Shown one piece after another: positions 18,969-30,350 of a DNA stretch of 64,000 nucleotides. Made by a program: the position numbers and the translations under genes. Position 1 is the first letter of the stretch. Each line of letters begins with the position of its first letter. The stretch lies in assembly GCF_018860385.1 (NCBI RefSeq), contig NZ_JAHKPH010000016.1:62001-126000 (forward strand), given 5' to 3'. This DNA is from Reinekea forsetii. Lineage in GTDB: Bacteria; Pseudomonadota; Gammaproteobacteria; Pseudomonadales; Natronospirillaceae. The notes beneath the pieces are model-generated. The model saw nothing but the letters and a program-made list of their open reading frames with translations, had not been told where the DNA came from and searched no databases.

Positions 18969-20664
18969 ACCTGAATGGCTATGGCTAATGGTCGTACTAG
19001 TTCCTGCAACTTGGTATTGGTTTCGGAATAATCAGCCAAAGTCGAGCTGGCACGACATCATCTCACCAGAACTTTTTACAGCCATTGCTGGAGACCAAAT
19101 TAAAAGAAGCAAAAGGCATAATGGTTTTTTGCCCATTTTGTTGGCACTTTCTATAGTTGCACTTGCCGGTCCTGCCATTAAAAATGGTGATGTAAAGGTG
19201 TCGAGTTTAGGAAACTTAGTTGTCATCTTAGACAACAGTTTATCGATGGCTGGAACCGATATCACACCCGATAGGCTAACACGGGCAAAGCGAATGCTGC
19301 TAGATTGGACACAAAGCGGCCTTTTCCATCAAACTGCCGTTATATTGTATTCTGGCTCAGCACATTGGTTAACACCCTTTACCCAAGATTCTAAAACGCT
19401 AGAAGTTCAATTATCGCCTGTTACTCCATTTATGATGCCTTCACTAGGAAACAGACCCGAGCTGGCCTTTGAAGCATTAGAATCTCGCTTAGCGTCACTT
19501 CCAAACCAACCTCTCACCTTACTTTGGTTAACGGACGACATTCAAAAACATCACATAAAGAAAATTACCAATTCATTGCCTGAAACGTCTAATAAGTTTC
19601 TTACCGTTGTCGGTACGGAACAAGGCAGTGCTATACCTTTGCCCAACGACAACGGCTTTTTAACTGATGGCGATAACATGGTGATAGCGAAAGCCAATTC
19701 GAATGAAATAGCGACGCTTGGCCAAGAACTTGGGTTTCAAACTATAACTCTAGGGCAAGATCCAGCAATCGATTTACTACAAAGCAAGTACGATCAAAAG
19801 AGCGAGATCTCCAATGCACAAGAAGTGGGTTATTGGCTCATTATTCCTATCATGATTCTGTTCGCATTGATGCTGCGTGCCTTCCCTAATTTTGCTTCGG
19901 CTATGGGTGTTTTATTTTTCATCGCACTACCTTCAAACAGTGAAGCGTTTGAATACGAAAGTTTATTTTTAAATAAAGATCAACAAGCAATTAAGTATTT
20001 GCAGACTGAGCAATTCGAAAAAGCACTCGACGTGGCGAATTCCCCAGAAATAAAAGGCCAAGCGGCATTTGAAATGAACAATTACGAACAGGCCGTGGTT
20101 GAATTCGAATCAATTTCTACGGCTTCTGGCTACTTTAACTTGGGCAATAGTTTAGCCCACCTAGGAAAACTAGAAGAAGCTATTTCAGCTTATGAGAATG
20201 CTTTAACTATAGAAGACCACGCCGGTGCTCTTAAAAATAAAGAGACCATTGAAGAATTTATAGCCCAGCAGAAAGTTGAACAAGAAAACACTGAACAATC
20301 GACGAAAGACGATAAGTCTAAAGACCCATCTGAAAATCAACAGGATAGCGCAAAGTCCGGTGAAAACGCTCAGCCATCAGAAAATAGCAATCAAGTCGAA
20401 CCTCCCGAATCGAGTAACGACGAAACTGAAGAAGAATCTCGCGAAGATGCAAGCGCAAGCTCAGAATCATCAAATAAACCGCCCAAAAACGCCGCTGAAG
20501 GTCTCAATTCAGAATCACCAAAAAGCGCTGAAGAGCTGAGAGCGCAACAACAAATTGATGCCATACTCAACCAATTAGAAACTACACCTGGGTATGTGAC
20601 ACAGCAAAAATTCAAGTATCAATATCAACAAAACCCAACCTCCGATGAAGGAACGCTTTGGTAA
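18955..20664 (+). CDS. batB: VWA-TPR membrane protein (BatB/BatC fusion-like)
   Basis: 569 residues from ATG 18955. The start is supported by GGAGG at 18940-18944, inside the previous gene, so the two overlap by 14 nt. Two N-terminal helices are followed by a VWA domain with DNSLS at 93-97, another hydrophobic stretch near 295-330, then two TPR-like units (~365-430, including GYFNLGNSLAHLG). The last ~130 residues are a disordered, Glu/Ser/Asn/Gln-rich tail. In Bacteroides the VWA and TPR parts are separate proteins (BatB, BatC); here they are fused, as in many gammaproteobacteria. The acidic tail could bind cations or a basic partner, but this is speculation. Confidence 0.86.
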   Translation: MTFVRPEWLWLMVVLVPATWYWFRNNQPKSSWHDIISPELFTAIAGDQIKRSKRHNGFLPILLALSIVALAGPAIKNGDVKVSSLGNLVVILDNSLSMAGTDITPDRLTRAKRMLLDWTQSGLFHQTAVILYSGSAHWLTPFTQDSKTLEVQLSPVTPFMMPSLGNRPELAFEALESRLASLPNQPLTLLWLTDDIQKHHIKKITNSLPETSNKFLTVVGTEQGSAIPLPNDNGFLTDGDNMVIAKANSNEIATLGQELGFQTITLGQDPAIDLLQSKYDQKSEISNAQEVGYWLIIPIMILFALMLRAFPNFASAMGVLFFIALPSNSEAFEYESLFLNKDQQAIKYLQTEQFEKALDVANSPEIKGQAAFEMNNYEQAVVEFESISTASGYFNLGNSLAHLGKLEEAISAYENALTIEDHAGALKNKETIEEFIAQQKVEQENTEQSTKDDKSKDPSENQQDSAKSGENAQPSENSNQVEPPESSNDETEEESREDASASSESSNKPPKNAAEGLNSESPKSAEELRAQQQIDAILNQLETTPGYVTQQKFKYQYQQNPTSDEGTLW

Positions 20665-22250
20665 TGGTTAGAATATTATTTTGTATTATTGCGACTTTTA
20701 CACTGACTAGCGGCGTTATTGCTGACGTCACGGTTAAAGCTGATCGCTTAGAAATATATGAAGATGAAAGCTTTTTACTTACGGTCACCGTGTCGCCATC
20801 AGCAAATTTAAATCGTACCGATATTAACGCACTAGAAAGCATCTTTACGATTGTCTCACGAGGTCAATCCACTCAATCCACTTCTGTAAATGGACAACGA
20901 ACTTCGGTTACCGAATACCAATTTCGTTTAGCTCCCAAAGAAAAAGGGCTATTAGGATTACCTGTATTTACAGTCAATGGCGAACAAAGCGACACATTTT
21001 TTATCAATGTCAAAGACGCAACAACTCGCTCAAACACACTTGAAGACGACGCCATTATTTATGATGTTTCAGTCAGCGATACAACCCCCTATATAGATCA
21101 AACACTCTATTTAACTATAGAAGTGGCCTATCGGGTAGCATTGAATGGTCAGTTTACTAAGCTCAGCTTTCCCAATTTTGAGACGGGTGAGCAACAAGAA
21201 CAACAACGTGTCGAAACCCGAGAAGGGAAAAGCTATAACGTTTATACTTTAACTATTCCGCTCACTCCTAGGAGCGCTGGGGCGTTTAATTTACCCGAAA
21301 TTGAATTTAATGGTCAGTACCAAGTATCCAGTACTCGACCCGCAAAAAGGATTTCGCTCTCAGCTAAGCCTGAAAAAATCACAGTTAAGTCTATACCCTC
21401 AAATTACCCTGCTGGAGCCTACTGGCTACCCGTTTCAAGCCTGTCCATTTCAGATAATTTAGACACCGATATTACTCTGGAAGCCGATGAACATTTAAAC
21501 TGGAGCATCACACAAAATGTGACTGGAATCAGCGCTAATCTGTTGCCAGATCCACTGACGTCAATCGAACAACAGCCTGAGATTCAATTGTATCGAGATA
21601 ACCCAATATTTAAAGATGCTGACAATAAATCTGGGTTTAGAAAAGACATAGCAGCCTTGTCATTTAAGAATCAAACAAATACCACCATTACACTACCTGA
21701 AGTGCGAGTACCTTGGTGGAATATCAACACCGACCAGTTAGAGTATGCGGTGCTGCCAAAACGTATTGTCACTTTAAAGTCGGCTCAACCACTCTATCCG
21801 GATTCAAATACAATTCCGGCATCCCAACCTTCTGAAATTAGTCAGAAAAAAACCTTAAACCTTTGGGTATCCGGTACATTAGCATTAATGCTGCTAACCA
21901 GTTTGATGCTAAATTTTTGGCTCTACCGAAAACTAAACCGAAAAGAGCTTACTGAATCAAGACTTGAAGCAAAGGAACCTTTTCACCCAGTAGACAACCT
22001 AAGTGAGACTTACTCAACTTTGCTCAGTATTATACGAGAACACAATGACACACTTAATAAACTAAAGCAGAATCTCTCGAGCGATTCCTTAGAGACAATT
22101 CAAAAACTAGAATCAAATTATTATGGCGAATCAGATAAGCGGCCTTGTTCACTAGCTCAAGCGAATAAAGCACTACGAGAAGTACATGAATTTTATAAAC
22201 GAACTCCGCAAAATCGCCGATCGATTCTCAACGTATACCCGGAGGCATAA
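20664..22250 (+). CDS. batD: BatD family protein
   Basis: 528 residues from ATG 20664, which overlaps the previous stop by one base (TAATG); an upstream TTG would add two residues. It has an N-terminal signal peptide ending near VIADVTV, a long beta-rich periplasmic part (~22-385), one transmembrane helix (~403-425, LWVSGTLALMLLTSLMLNFW) and a charged cytoplasmic tail. This is the BatD layout (oxygen-tolerance family, repeated immunoglobulin-like folds). It is the last gene of the MoxR operon, and no terminator hairpin is clear after it. Confidence 0.85.
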   Translation: MVRILFCIIATFTLTSGVIADVTVKADRLEIYEDESFLLTVTVSPSANLNRTDINALESIFTIVSRGQSTQSTSVNGQRTSVTEYQFRLAPKEKGLLGLPVFTVNGEQSDTFFINVKDATTRSNTLEDDAIIYDVSVSDTTPYIDQTLYLTIEVAYRVALNGQFTKLSFPNFETGEQQEQQRVETREGKSYNVYTLTIPLTPRSAGAFNLPEIEFNGQYQVSSTRPAKRISLSAKPEKITVKSIPSNYPAGAYWLPVSSLSISDNLDTDITLEADEHLNWSITQNVTGISANLLPDPLTSIEQQPEIQLYRDNPIFKDADNKSGFRKDIAALSFKNQTNTTITLPEVRVPWWNINTDQLEYAVLPKRIVTLKSAQPLYPDSNTIPASQPSEISQKKTLNLWVSGTLALMLLTSLMLNFWLYRKLNRKELTESRLEAKEPFHPVDNLSETYSTLLSIIREHNDTLNKLKQNLSSDSLETIQKLESNYYGESDKRPCSLAQANKALREVHEFYKRTPQNRRSILNVYPEA

Positions 22251-22269
22251 ATACAAGAGCTTTAACCTA

Positions 22270-22560
22270 TTAAGCCGTACTGAGATTTCGACCAAATAGT
22301 AATCCAAAAACAACGTGTGCGGCTATTAGCGCAAGAAAAACCCATTTCATAGAAGCAAATGGTTTCCAAACACACACGATGGCTGATATATGGGCCATCA
22401 CCAGTGCAATCCAGCTGGCAGACCCTATAAACCCTAAAAGTGGACCATGACTTTCTTTAAAATTAGTAATACCAAAACCCCATGGCAACAGCGTCCAAGC
22501 TATTAGCCACATAAGTACCATCGTCAAAATAATATTTAATAAAATACCTGTCCAAGACAT
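22270..22560 (-). CDS. Small multi-spanning membrane protein of unknown function
   Basis: 96 residues from ATG 22560, preferred over ATG 22578 because AAAGGT lies at the right distance before it and inside the longer version. There are three hydrophobic segments (~4-24, 33-53, 64-86) and few charges. No family was recognised. It lies at the end of a minus-strand run 49 nt past the HD hydrolase gene and may be co-transcribed with it. Confidence 0.6.
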   Translation of the reverse strand: MSWTGILLNIILTMVLMWLIAWTLLPWGFGITNFKESHGPLLGFIGSASWIALVMAHISAIVCVWKPFASMKWVFLALIAAHVVFGLLFGRNLSTA

Positions 22561-22609
22561 ATGTAGACCTTTGTTCAAAAATACTTGCAGTTTATAACTT
22601 TTAGCTCTC

Positions 22610-23173
22610 TTACCCTAACCAACCGGCTTCAACAGCCTTGTCAATTTGTGCCAACATCCACTTATGAATATCTGGTGCTAAATCAGCGATAAATTCATTG
22701 TGTTTGAGTACCATGTTTTTAGTCACACCTTGCTCTTGCCAGGTTAGTCCGCGACTTTGAATATTCAGAATAAATGGTAGTAGTTTATCGAATACTTTAA
22801 GCCAACGACTCTCTTCGGTTTGCCCATCTTCATACTCTTGCCATAAAGCTTTTGCATCTGTGCCTATGCCTGGAAAGCGAGATTCAAACTCCGACATATA
22901 CAGCAGCTCTTTCTCATTCTGAGCATCGGTCACAAAGTAGGCGCTTACATCGCCTGCCCCAATTTCACAAATATCATGGCACAACGCCATACGGATAATT
23001 CTATTTATATCCACCGTATTAGGCAGAAACTTAGCGAAGCCCATAATAGTGAGCGCTAAGTGCCAGCTATGCTCAGCTGAATTTTCCCTTCTAGAGCTAT
23101 TCGAAATATAAGATTTTCGATAAACCGATTTTAGTTTATCTAGCTCTAATACCAGTTCTGCAATTTGTTCCAC
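22610..23173 (-). CDS. HD-domain hydrolase (YfbR/COG1896-like)
   Basis: 187 residues, all one HD domain. The metal-binding pattern is visible: H in AEHSWHLAL (~residue 30), the HD pair in LCHDICEIGAGD (~69-70), and a downstream Asp. It resembles the family of E. coli YfbR, a 5'-deoxynucleotidase, but also the broader COG1896 HD hydrolases. The substrate is likely a (deoxy)nucleoside monophosphate but is not proven. It sits 12 nt downstream of rlmB on the same strand. Confidence 0.78.
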   Translation of the reverse strand: MEQIAELVLELDKLKSVYRKSYISNSSRRENSAEHSWHLALTIMGFAKFLPNTVDINRIIRMALCHDICEIGAGDVSAYFVTDAQNEKELLYMSEFESRFPGIGTDAKALWQEYEDGQTEESRWLKVFDKLLPFILNIQSRGLTWQEQGVTKNMVLKHNEFIADLAPDIHKWMLAQIDKAVEAGWLG

Positions 23174-23184
23174 TGGTTTCTTTC

Positions 23185-23946
23185 CTAAGCCAATCTGCGC
23201 TGGCGTCCGATTTCAAATAAGGAAACTCCGGCGGCAACTGAAACATTTAAGCTGCTGACAGTGCCCGCCATAGGGAGATTGACTAAACCATCACACAAGT
23301 CTCGGGTTAAACGTCGCATACCTTTACCTTCAGCTCCCATTACCAAGGCAACTGGACCTGTAAGCTTAGTTTGATAGATTGATCCTGTTGCTTCGCCAGC
23401 CGTACCATAAACCCATATACCGCGTGCTTTTAGCTGCTCGATCGTGCGAGCTAGATTGGTTACTGCGAAGAATGGGACCGTGTCTGCGGCGCCGCTGGCA
23501 ATATTAACTGCGGTGGGCGTTAAAGTGGCTGATTTATCTTTAGGAACGATAAGTCCATGTGCGCCCGCGGCATCACAGGTACGCAAACAGGCACCAATAT
23601 TATGTGGGTCGGTAACGCCATCGAGAATAAGCAATAACGCATCTTCTTCTAGGGTATCGAGCATGGCTTCGAGATCATTTTCTTTCAGAACGGGGGCCGC
23701 TAAGGTTTGTACTAAAACGCCTTGATGCCGAGCTTCTCTAAGTTCATTTTTTTGAATAATTCGGTCAAAGTCTTCTTTGCTGGCTAACCTGAACTTTACA
23801 CCCTGCTCTTTGCAGGCGTCTAATATTTTTCCGACTCGAGCGTCTTGCCGACCTTTGAGTAAAACAACCTCTTTAATTCGATCAGGATTTTGCTCTAACG
23901 CGCTGTGTGCGGCGTGTAATCCAAACACCCACATAGATTGAGACAT
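23185..23946 (-). CDS. rlmB: 23S rRNA 2'-O-ribose methyltransferase RlmB (Gm2251)
   Basis: 253 residues from the ATG at 23946, preceded by GGAG at 6 nt; the frame is open 16 codons upstream but without support. It is a SpoU-type SPOUT methyltransferase that methylates G2251 in the peptidyl-transferase loop of 23S rRNA with S-adenosylmethionine. The N-terminal substrate-binding part (~1-90) precedes the knotted domain. The three family motifs are visible: NIGACLRTCDAAGAHGL, LVMGAEGKGM and LPMAGTVSSLNVSVAAG. In E. coli rlmB follows rnr; here they remain close but are separated by the PilZ-like gene on the other strand. Confidence 0.95.
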   Translation of the reverse strand: MSQSMWVFGLHAAHSALEQNPDRIKEVVLLKGRQDARVGKILDACKEQGVKFRLASKEDFDRIIQKNELREARHQGVLVQTLAAPVLKENDLEAMLDTLEEDALLLILDGVTDPHNIGACLRTCDAAGAHGLIVPKDKSATLTPTAVNIASGAADTVPFFAVTNLARTIEQLKARGIWVYGTAGEATGSIYQTKLTGPVALVMGAEGKGMRRLTRDLCDGLVNLPMAGTVSSLNVSVAAGVSLFEIGRQRRLA

Positions 23947-24008
23947 GACAGACTCCAATTCACTGCTAAACTTATAAATGAGTACAACCATCACCGCCGG
24001 AGCTTGTC

Positions 24009-24287
24009 ATGCTTGCACGTAAATTTCGTCGTATTTCGCTGGATGCGAATATTTTGGTCATTAATAACCAAGGTAAAGAAGCCATGTGTCGTTGCTTGGA
24101 GTTTTCGAATGATGGCATCGATTTAGAGCCGATCCAACTTAACCTGACCCACATGAATGACTTATTTCATGCAGGGCAAATTGTTGATCTGCAGATCCAA
24201 GACGTTACCGATGCTCCTGTGATCAAAGCCGCCATCATTAGAGCATCGATTAACTTTGCTAGTTTGCGTTTCATTCCGCAAATTTAG
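24009..24287 (+). CDS. Small PilZ-like protein
   Basis: 92 residues. RKFRR at 4-8 and EFSNDGIDLE at ~31-40 resemble the two c-di-GMP contact motifs of PilZ domains (RxxxR and D/NxSxxG), with the second degenerate (F-S-N-D-G). It is therefore tentatively a minimal PilZ protein that may bind cyclic-di-GMP. GGAG precedes the ATG. It is wedged between rlmB and rnr, facing rnr, with a 4-nt convergent overlap at its stop codon. A GGDEF protein and an HD-GYP protein are encoded elsewhere in the window. Confidence 0.6.
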   Translation: MLARKFRRISLDANILVINNQGKEAMCRCLEFSNDGIDLEPIQLNLTHMNDLFHAGQIVDLQIQDVTDAPVIKAAIIRASINFASLRFIPQI

Positions 24288-26695
24288 CGCTTCTTCTTAC
24301 CCGCCTTTTTAACTTTTGGCTTTTTCGGCTTTTTGCTTTTTGCCGAATTCACTTTTGGTTTGTTGGTAGATGATTTTTTTCCTGCACTGGGTTTTCCAGC
24401 TTTAGCGCCAGGCTTTGATTGTTTGCTTCTGTTTTTCCGATTACTGGTATGAGCTTCGGCATCGGCAAGTTCAAAATCTATTTTACGGTCATCTAAATCT
24501 ACTCGAGCAACTCTAATCTTTATTCGGTCGCCTAAAGCGTACACGGTTCGCGTGCGCTCCCCGACTAAGCGATGTGTTGCAGCTTGGTATTGATAGTAAT
24601 CACTGCGTAAACTGGAAATATGAACTAAGCCATCCACAAATACATCGTCTAATTGAACAAAGAGCCCGAAGTTTGCTACAGAAGAAATGGCACCTTCAAA
24701 TTCGTCACCTATGTGATCACTCATGTATTCACATTTGAGCCAAGCTATAACATCCCAAGTGGCCTCGTCTGCGCGGCGCTCAGTCATCGAGCAATGTTCG
24801 CCTAACTCAAACATATCTTTAACATCGTAAGGATAAATATGTTTGGCGGGAATATTTTTAACGCCAGAGACTCGTTGCACGAGGTCTGTTTTTCTTTCGC
24901 TTCGAATTACAGAGCGAATGGCACGGTGCACGAGTAAATCAGGATAGCGACGGATAGGAGAAGTAAAGTGGGCGTATTTTTCAAACGCCAGGCCGAAATG
25001 GCCAAGGTTATCGGGCTGGTATACAGCCTGTGCCATAGACCGCAGCATAACCGTTTGCAACAATAAGAAATCGTCTCGACTTTTTATTTGTTCCAGTAGA
25101 CGCTGGTAATCTTTCGCATGAGGCTTTAAGCCACCGCCCACTTCTAACCCTTGTTCTCCCATGTATTGGCGCAAGTTTTCCAAGCGCTCAAAACTCGGCG
25201 TATCATGTACTCGATACAAACAAGGAATTTCTAGAGTTTCTAAAAAGGTCGCGGCCGATACATTCGCCGCCAACATACACTCTTCAATAAGTTTGTGCGC
25301 TTCATTTCGCTCAGTCGCAACAATGCGATCAATTTTGCGATCATCATTAAAGATAATTCGAGGCTCTTTGGTCTCAAACTCAATGCTGCCACGATCGGCA
25401 CGTGCCAATTTAAACTTTTGATACAAAGCATAGATAGCATCAATATTATTTAAAACCGAGGAACCGTGCGCTTGCTCAAATTCTGTCCGTACAGCGCCCT
25501 CTTTGTCTTCAATAACCTCACTCACCTGCGTATAAGTTAAACGAGCATGCGAATGTATAACTCCTTCCATGAACTGGAAGTTTTCAACCACGCCTTGCCC
25601 ATTCACAAGCATTTTGCAGACTAGTGATAGTCGATCGGTTTTGGGCATCAACGAACAAAGCCCATTAGACAAAACCTCAGGTAACATTGGAATAACACGC
25701 TCTGGGAAATAAACCGATGTACCTCGACTGCGTGCTTCATGGTCTAGAGGTGTATGAACGCCGACATAGTGGGAGACATCGGCAATAGCAACATAAAGGT
25801 AGGCTTTTCCTTTGCCGGCATCTTCGGCATAGACGGCATCATCAAAATCTCGAGCGTCTTCGCCATCAATAGTGACAAAGGCTTTTTGTCGTAAGTCTAC
25901 TCGTCCTGCTTTGTCCTTTTCTTCTACTTGATACGTAAAATCTACTATTTGCTCTTCGACTTCATATGACCATTCGTGTGGAATGTCATAGGTTTGCATA
26001 GCGATATCTATTTCCATGCCTGGCGCCATATGCTCGCCCAACACTTTTGATACTCGCCCTATCGGTTGCTTACGAAACTGAGGCTGTTCAATTATGTCAA
26101 CAACGACAATATCACCGTCGTTGGCTTCTATAGAATCTTTTTGAGGAATGAGAATATCTTGAGAAATTCGCCGATTCTCTGGACGAACTACGCCAAAACC
26201 GCCTTCCCAGTGAAAACGCCCTACAAGCTCTTGAGTGTTCCGCTCTAGCACTTCTGTAATTGTGCCTTCGGTACGACCGCGATGGTCTTTTCGGCCTTTT
26301 CGAGCTAATACGATATCGCCGTCAAAGCAGCAACGCATTTGCCGATGATTCAAGACAAGGTCATCACCGCCAGAATCGGGCTTCAAAAAACCAAACCCAT
26401 CGGCATGGCCAATCACTTTGCCACGCACTAAATCCATTTTATCAATGAGCCCAAACGCACCACGACGTGAACATAATAATTGCCCATCGCGAACCATCGC
26501 TATTAAACGGCGGCGAAGCGCTTCTATATCATCGTCTGTTGTAAGCTTTAGTTCTTCACATAATTCGGCATGTGAGGCTGGACCATTACGTTTTTCAAGG
26601 TGCGTGGTTATGAACTCACGACTAGGAATGGGATTTTGATACTTCTCTGCTTCCCTTTTTAGATGAGGGTCAGCACTAGGTTGTGGTTTTTTCAC
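24284..26695 (-). CDS. rnr: Ribonuclease R
   Basis: 803 residues; a 3'-5' exoribonuclease that degrades structured RNA, including rRNA and mRNA. Domains in order: winged-helix N-terminus (~20-85), two cold-shock domains (~90-250), the RNB catalytic domain (~265-600) with Asp277, Asp283, Asp285 and Asp286 in DGEDARDFDDAV, an S1 domain (~640-725), and a lysine-rich tail rich in K/S/A (~750-803). All four catalytic aspartates are in place. The basic tail is typical of gammaproteobacterial RNase R and is the target of SmpB-linked control in E. coli. Confidence 0.96.
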   Translation of the reverse strand: MKKPQPSADPHLKREAEKYQNPIPSREFITTHLEKRNGPASHAELCEELKLTTDDDIEALRRRLIAMVRDGQLLCSRRGAFGLIDKMDLVRGKVIGHADGFGFLKPDSGGDDLVLNHRQMRCCFDGDIVLARKGRKDHRGRTEGTITEVLERNTQELVGRFHWEGGFGVVRPENRRISQDILIPQKDSIEANDGDIVVVDIIEQPQFRKQPIGRVSKVLGEHMAPGMEIDIAMQTYDIPHEWSYEVEEQIVDFTYQVEEKDKAGRVDLRQKAFVTIDGEDARDFDDAVYAEDAGKGKAYLYVAIADVSHYVGVHTPLDHEARSRGTSVYFPERVIPMLPEVLSNGLCSLMPKTDRLSLVCKMLVNGQGVVENFQFMEGVIHSHARLTYTQVSEVIEDKEGAVRTEFEQAHGSSVLNNIDAIYALYQKFKLARADRGSIEFETKEPRIIFNDDRKIDRIVATERNEAHKLIEECMLAANVSAATFLETLEIPCLYRVHDTPSFERLENLRQYMGEQGLEVGGGLKPHAKDYQRLLEQIKSRDDFLLLQTVMLRSMAQAVYQPDNLGHFGLAFEKYAHFTSPIRRYPDLLVHRAIRSVIRSERKTDLVQRVSGVKNIPAKHIYPYDVKDMFELGEHCSMTERRADEATWDVIAWLKCEYMSDHIGDEFEGAISSVANFGLFVQLDDVFVDGLVHISSLRSDYYQYQAATHRLVGERTRTVYALGDRIKIRVARVDLDDRKIDFELADAEAHTSNRKNRSKQSKPGAKAGKPSAGKKSSTNKPKVNSAKSKKPKKPKVKKAGKKKR

Positions 26696-26778
26696 GGGAT
26701 CCTTCGTTTGTTATTATCATTATGCCACTGAGTATAGCGGGTGATTCATAATAACTGTAGTTTTCTGATAGGGAATTT

Positions 26779-26802
26779 GCCCCAGTAAGATATTACTGGG
26801 GC
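26779..26802 (-). terminator. Stem-loop downstream of purA
   Basis: A perfect 10-bp stem GCCCCAGTAA/TTACTGGGGC with a GATA loop lies 10 nt past the purA stop. It has no T run on the minus strand, so it may be a 3' stabiliser or Rho-linked end rather than a classic terminator. It separates purA from rnr. Confidence 0.55.
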
Positions 26803-26811
26803 GATCACTCA

Positions 26812-29302
<2,491 letters not shown>

Positions 29303-29337
29303 GCTTAGCAATGTCCCATTGTTAATAAAATTAAGGC

Positions 29338-29365
29338 ACAAAAAAACCGGGCGACTAACCCGGTT
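29338..29365 (-). terminator. Intrinsic terminator between hflC and hisZ
   Basis: Minus-strand hairpin: a 7-bp GC-rich stem AACCGGG/CCCGGTT (29345-29351 with 29359-29365) followed by TTTTTTTT. It ends the hfq-hflX-hflK-hflC transcript, so hisZ-purA probably has its own promoter or depends on read-through. Confidence 0.85.
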
Positions 29366-29409
29366 GCAAGATTATACACGTGGTTGCTTACGAAACCAGC
29401 GAATTTTAC

Positions 29410-30339
29410 TTAGTTTCCGTTTTGATTATTCAAGTAACGGAAGAAGTCGCTTTCTGGCTCTAAGACTAAGATGTCTTGACCACCGTTAAAGGAATTACGG
29501 TAAGCTCTTAGGCTTCGATAAAACGCATAAAACTCTTCATCTTGATTGTACGCTTCAGCATATATCGCTGCAGCCTCTGCATCACCAGAGCCTTTAATTT
29601 GCTCAGACTCACGGAAAGCATTCGCTAACTCAATGGTACGAGTTTGGTCCGCATTGGCCTGAATAATTTCAGCCTGACGCTGACCTTCAGAACGGAACTT
29701 TCGTGCTTCTTGCTCACGATCAGAACGCATTCGACGGAATACATCAGCCGATACTTCTTGAGGTAAATCAATCGCCTTAACTCGAATATCGATTACTTCG
29801 ATACCCAATTCAGTTTTGGCCACATCGTTCACCTTTTTAAGTACGTTTGCCATTAAGATATCGCGCTGACCATAGTCAGAATCAATATTGTTCGCATCTG
29901 GCAATTCTTCATCGTTTCTTAAGCCTGTTACAACTTCACGTAGCGACTTATCACCAAAAGCATCACGCAGTGCTGCATTTACACGAGAACCCAATACTTG
30001 GTTTGCTCGGAAATAGTCACCGCCACTGTTCGCAGTATAAAACATAGAAGTGTCGTTAATGCGCCATTGCACATAAGAATCAACTTCTAAGCTTTTCTGC
30101 TCACTGGTAATGAATCGCTCAGATTGAGAATCTAACGTAATCAATCGAATATCAAAGCGCTTAATTTCATCAATTAATGGCATTTTGAAATGTAGACCAG
30201 GTTGGATTCCTGACTCCACCACTTCGCTGAATCGTAATCGAATCGCACTTTCACGCTCATCGACGATATATAAACTGCTTAAGCCAGCTAAAATAACCAA
30301 GGCTAAAACAATGATTGCTAATGAACTTTTACCATTCAT
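29410..30339 (-). CDS. hflC: HflC, SPFH-domain modulator of FtsH protease
   Basis: 309 residues. One N-terminal transmembrane helix (~7-25) is followed by a large SPFH/prohibitin domain facing the periplasm. The opening AIIVLALVILAGLSSLYIVDERESAIRLRF is typical of HflC, as is ARKFRSEGQRQAEIIQA near the end of the coiled coil. It forms the HflKC cage around the membrane protease FtsH. It lies 11 nt downstream of hflK. Confidence 0.95.
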   Translation of the reverse strand: MNGKSSLAIIVLALVILAGLSSLYIVDERESAIRLRFSEVVESGIQPGLHFKMPLIDEIKRFDIRLITLDSQSERFITSEQKSLEVDSYVQWRINDTSMFYTANSGGDYFRANQVLGSRVNAALRDAFGDKSLREVVTGLRNDEELPDANNIDSDYGQRDILMANVLKKVNDVAKTELGIEVIDIRVKAIDLPQEVSADVFRRMRSDREQEARKFRSEGQRQAEIIQANADQTRTIELANAFRESEQIKGSGDAEAAAIYAEAYNQDEEFYAFYRSLRAYRNSFNGGQDILVLEPESDFFRYLNNQNGN

Positions 30340-30350
30340 GTTCTGTCTCC

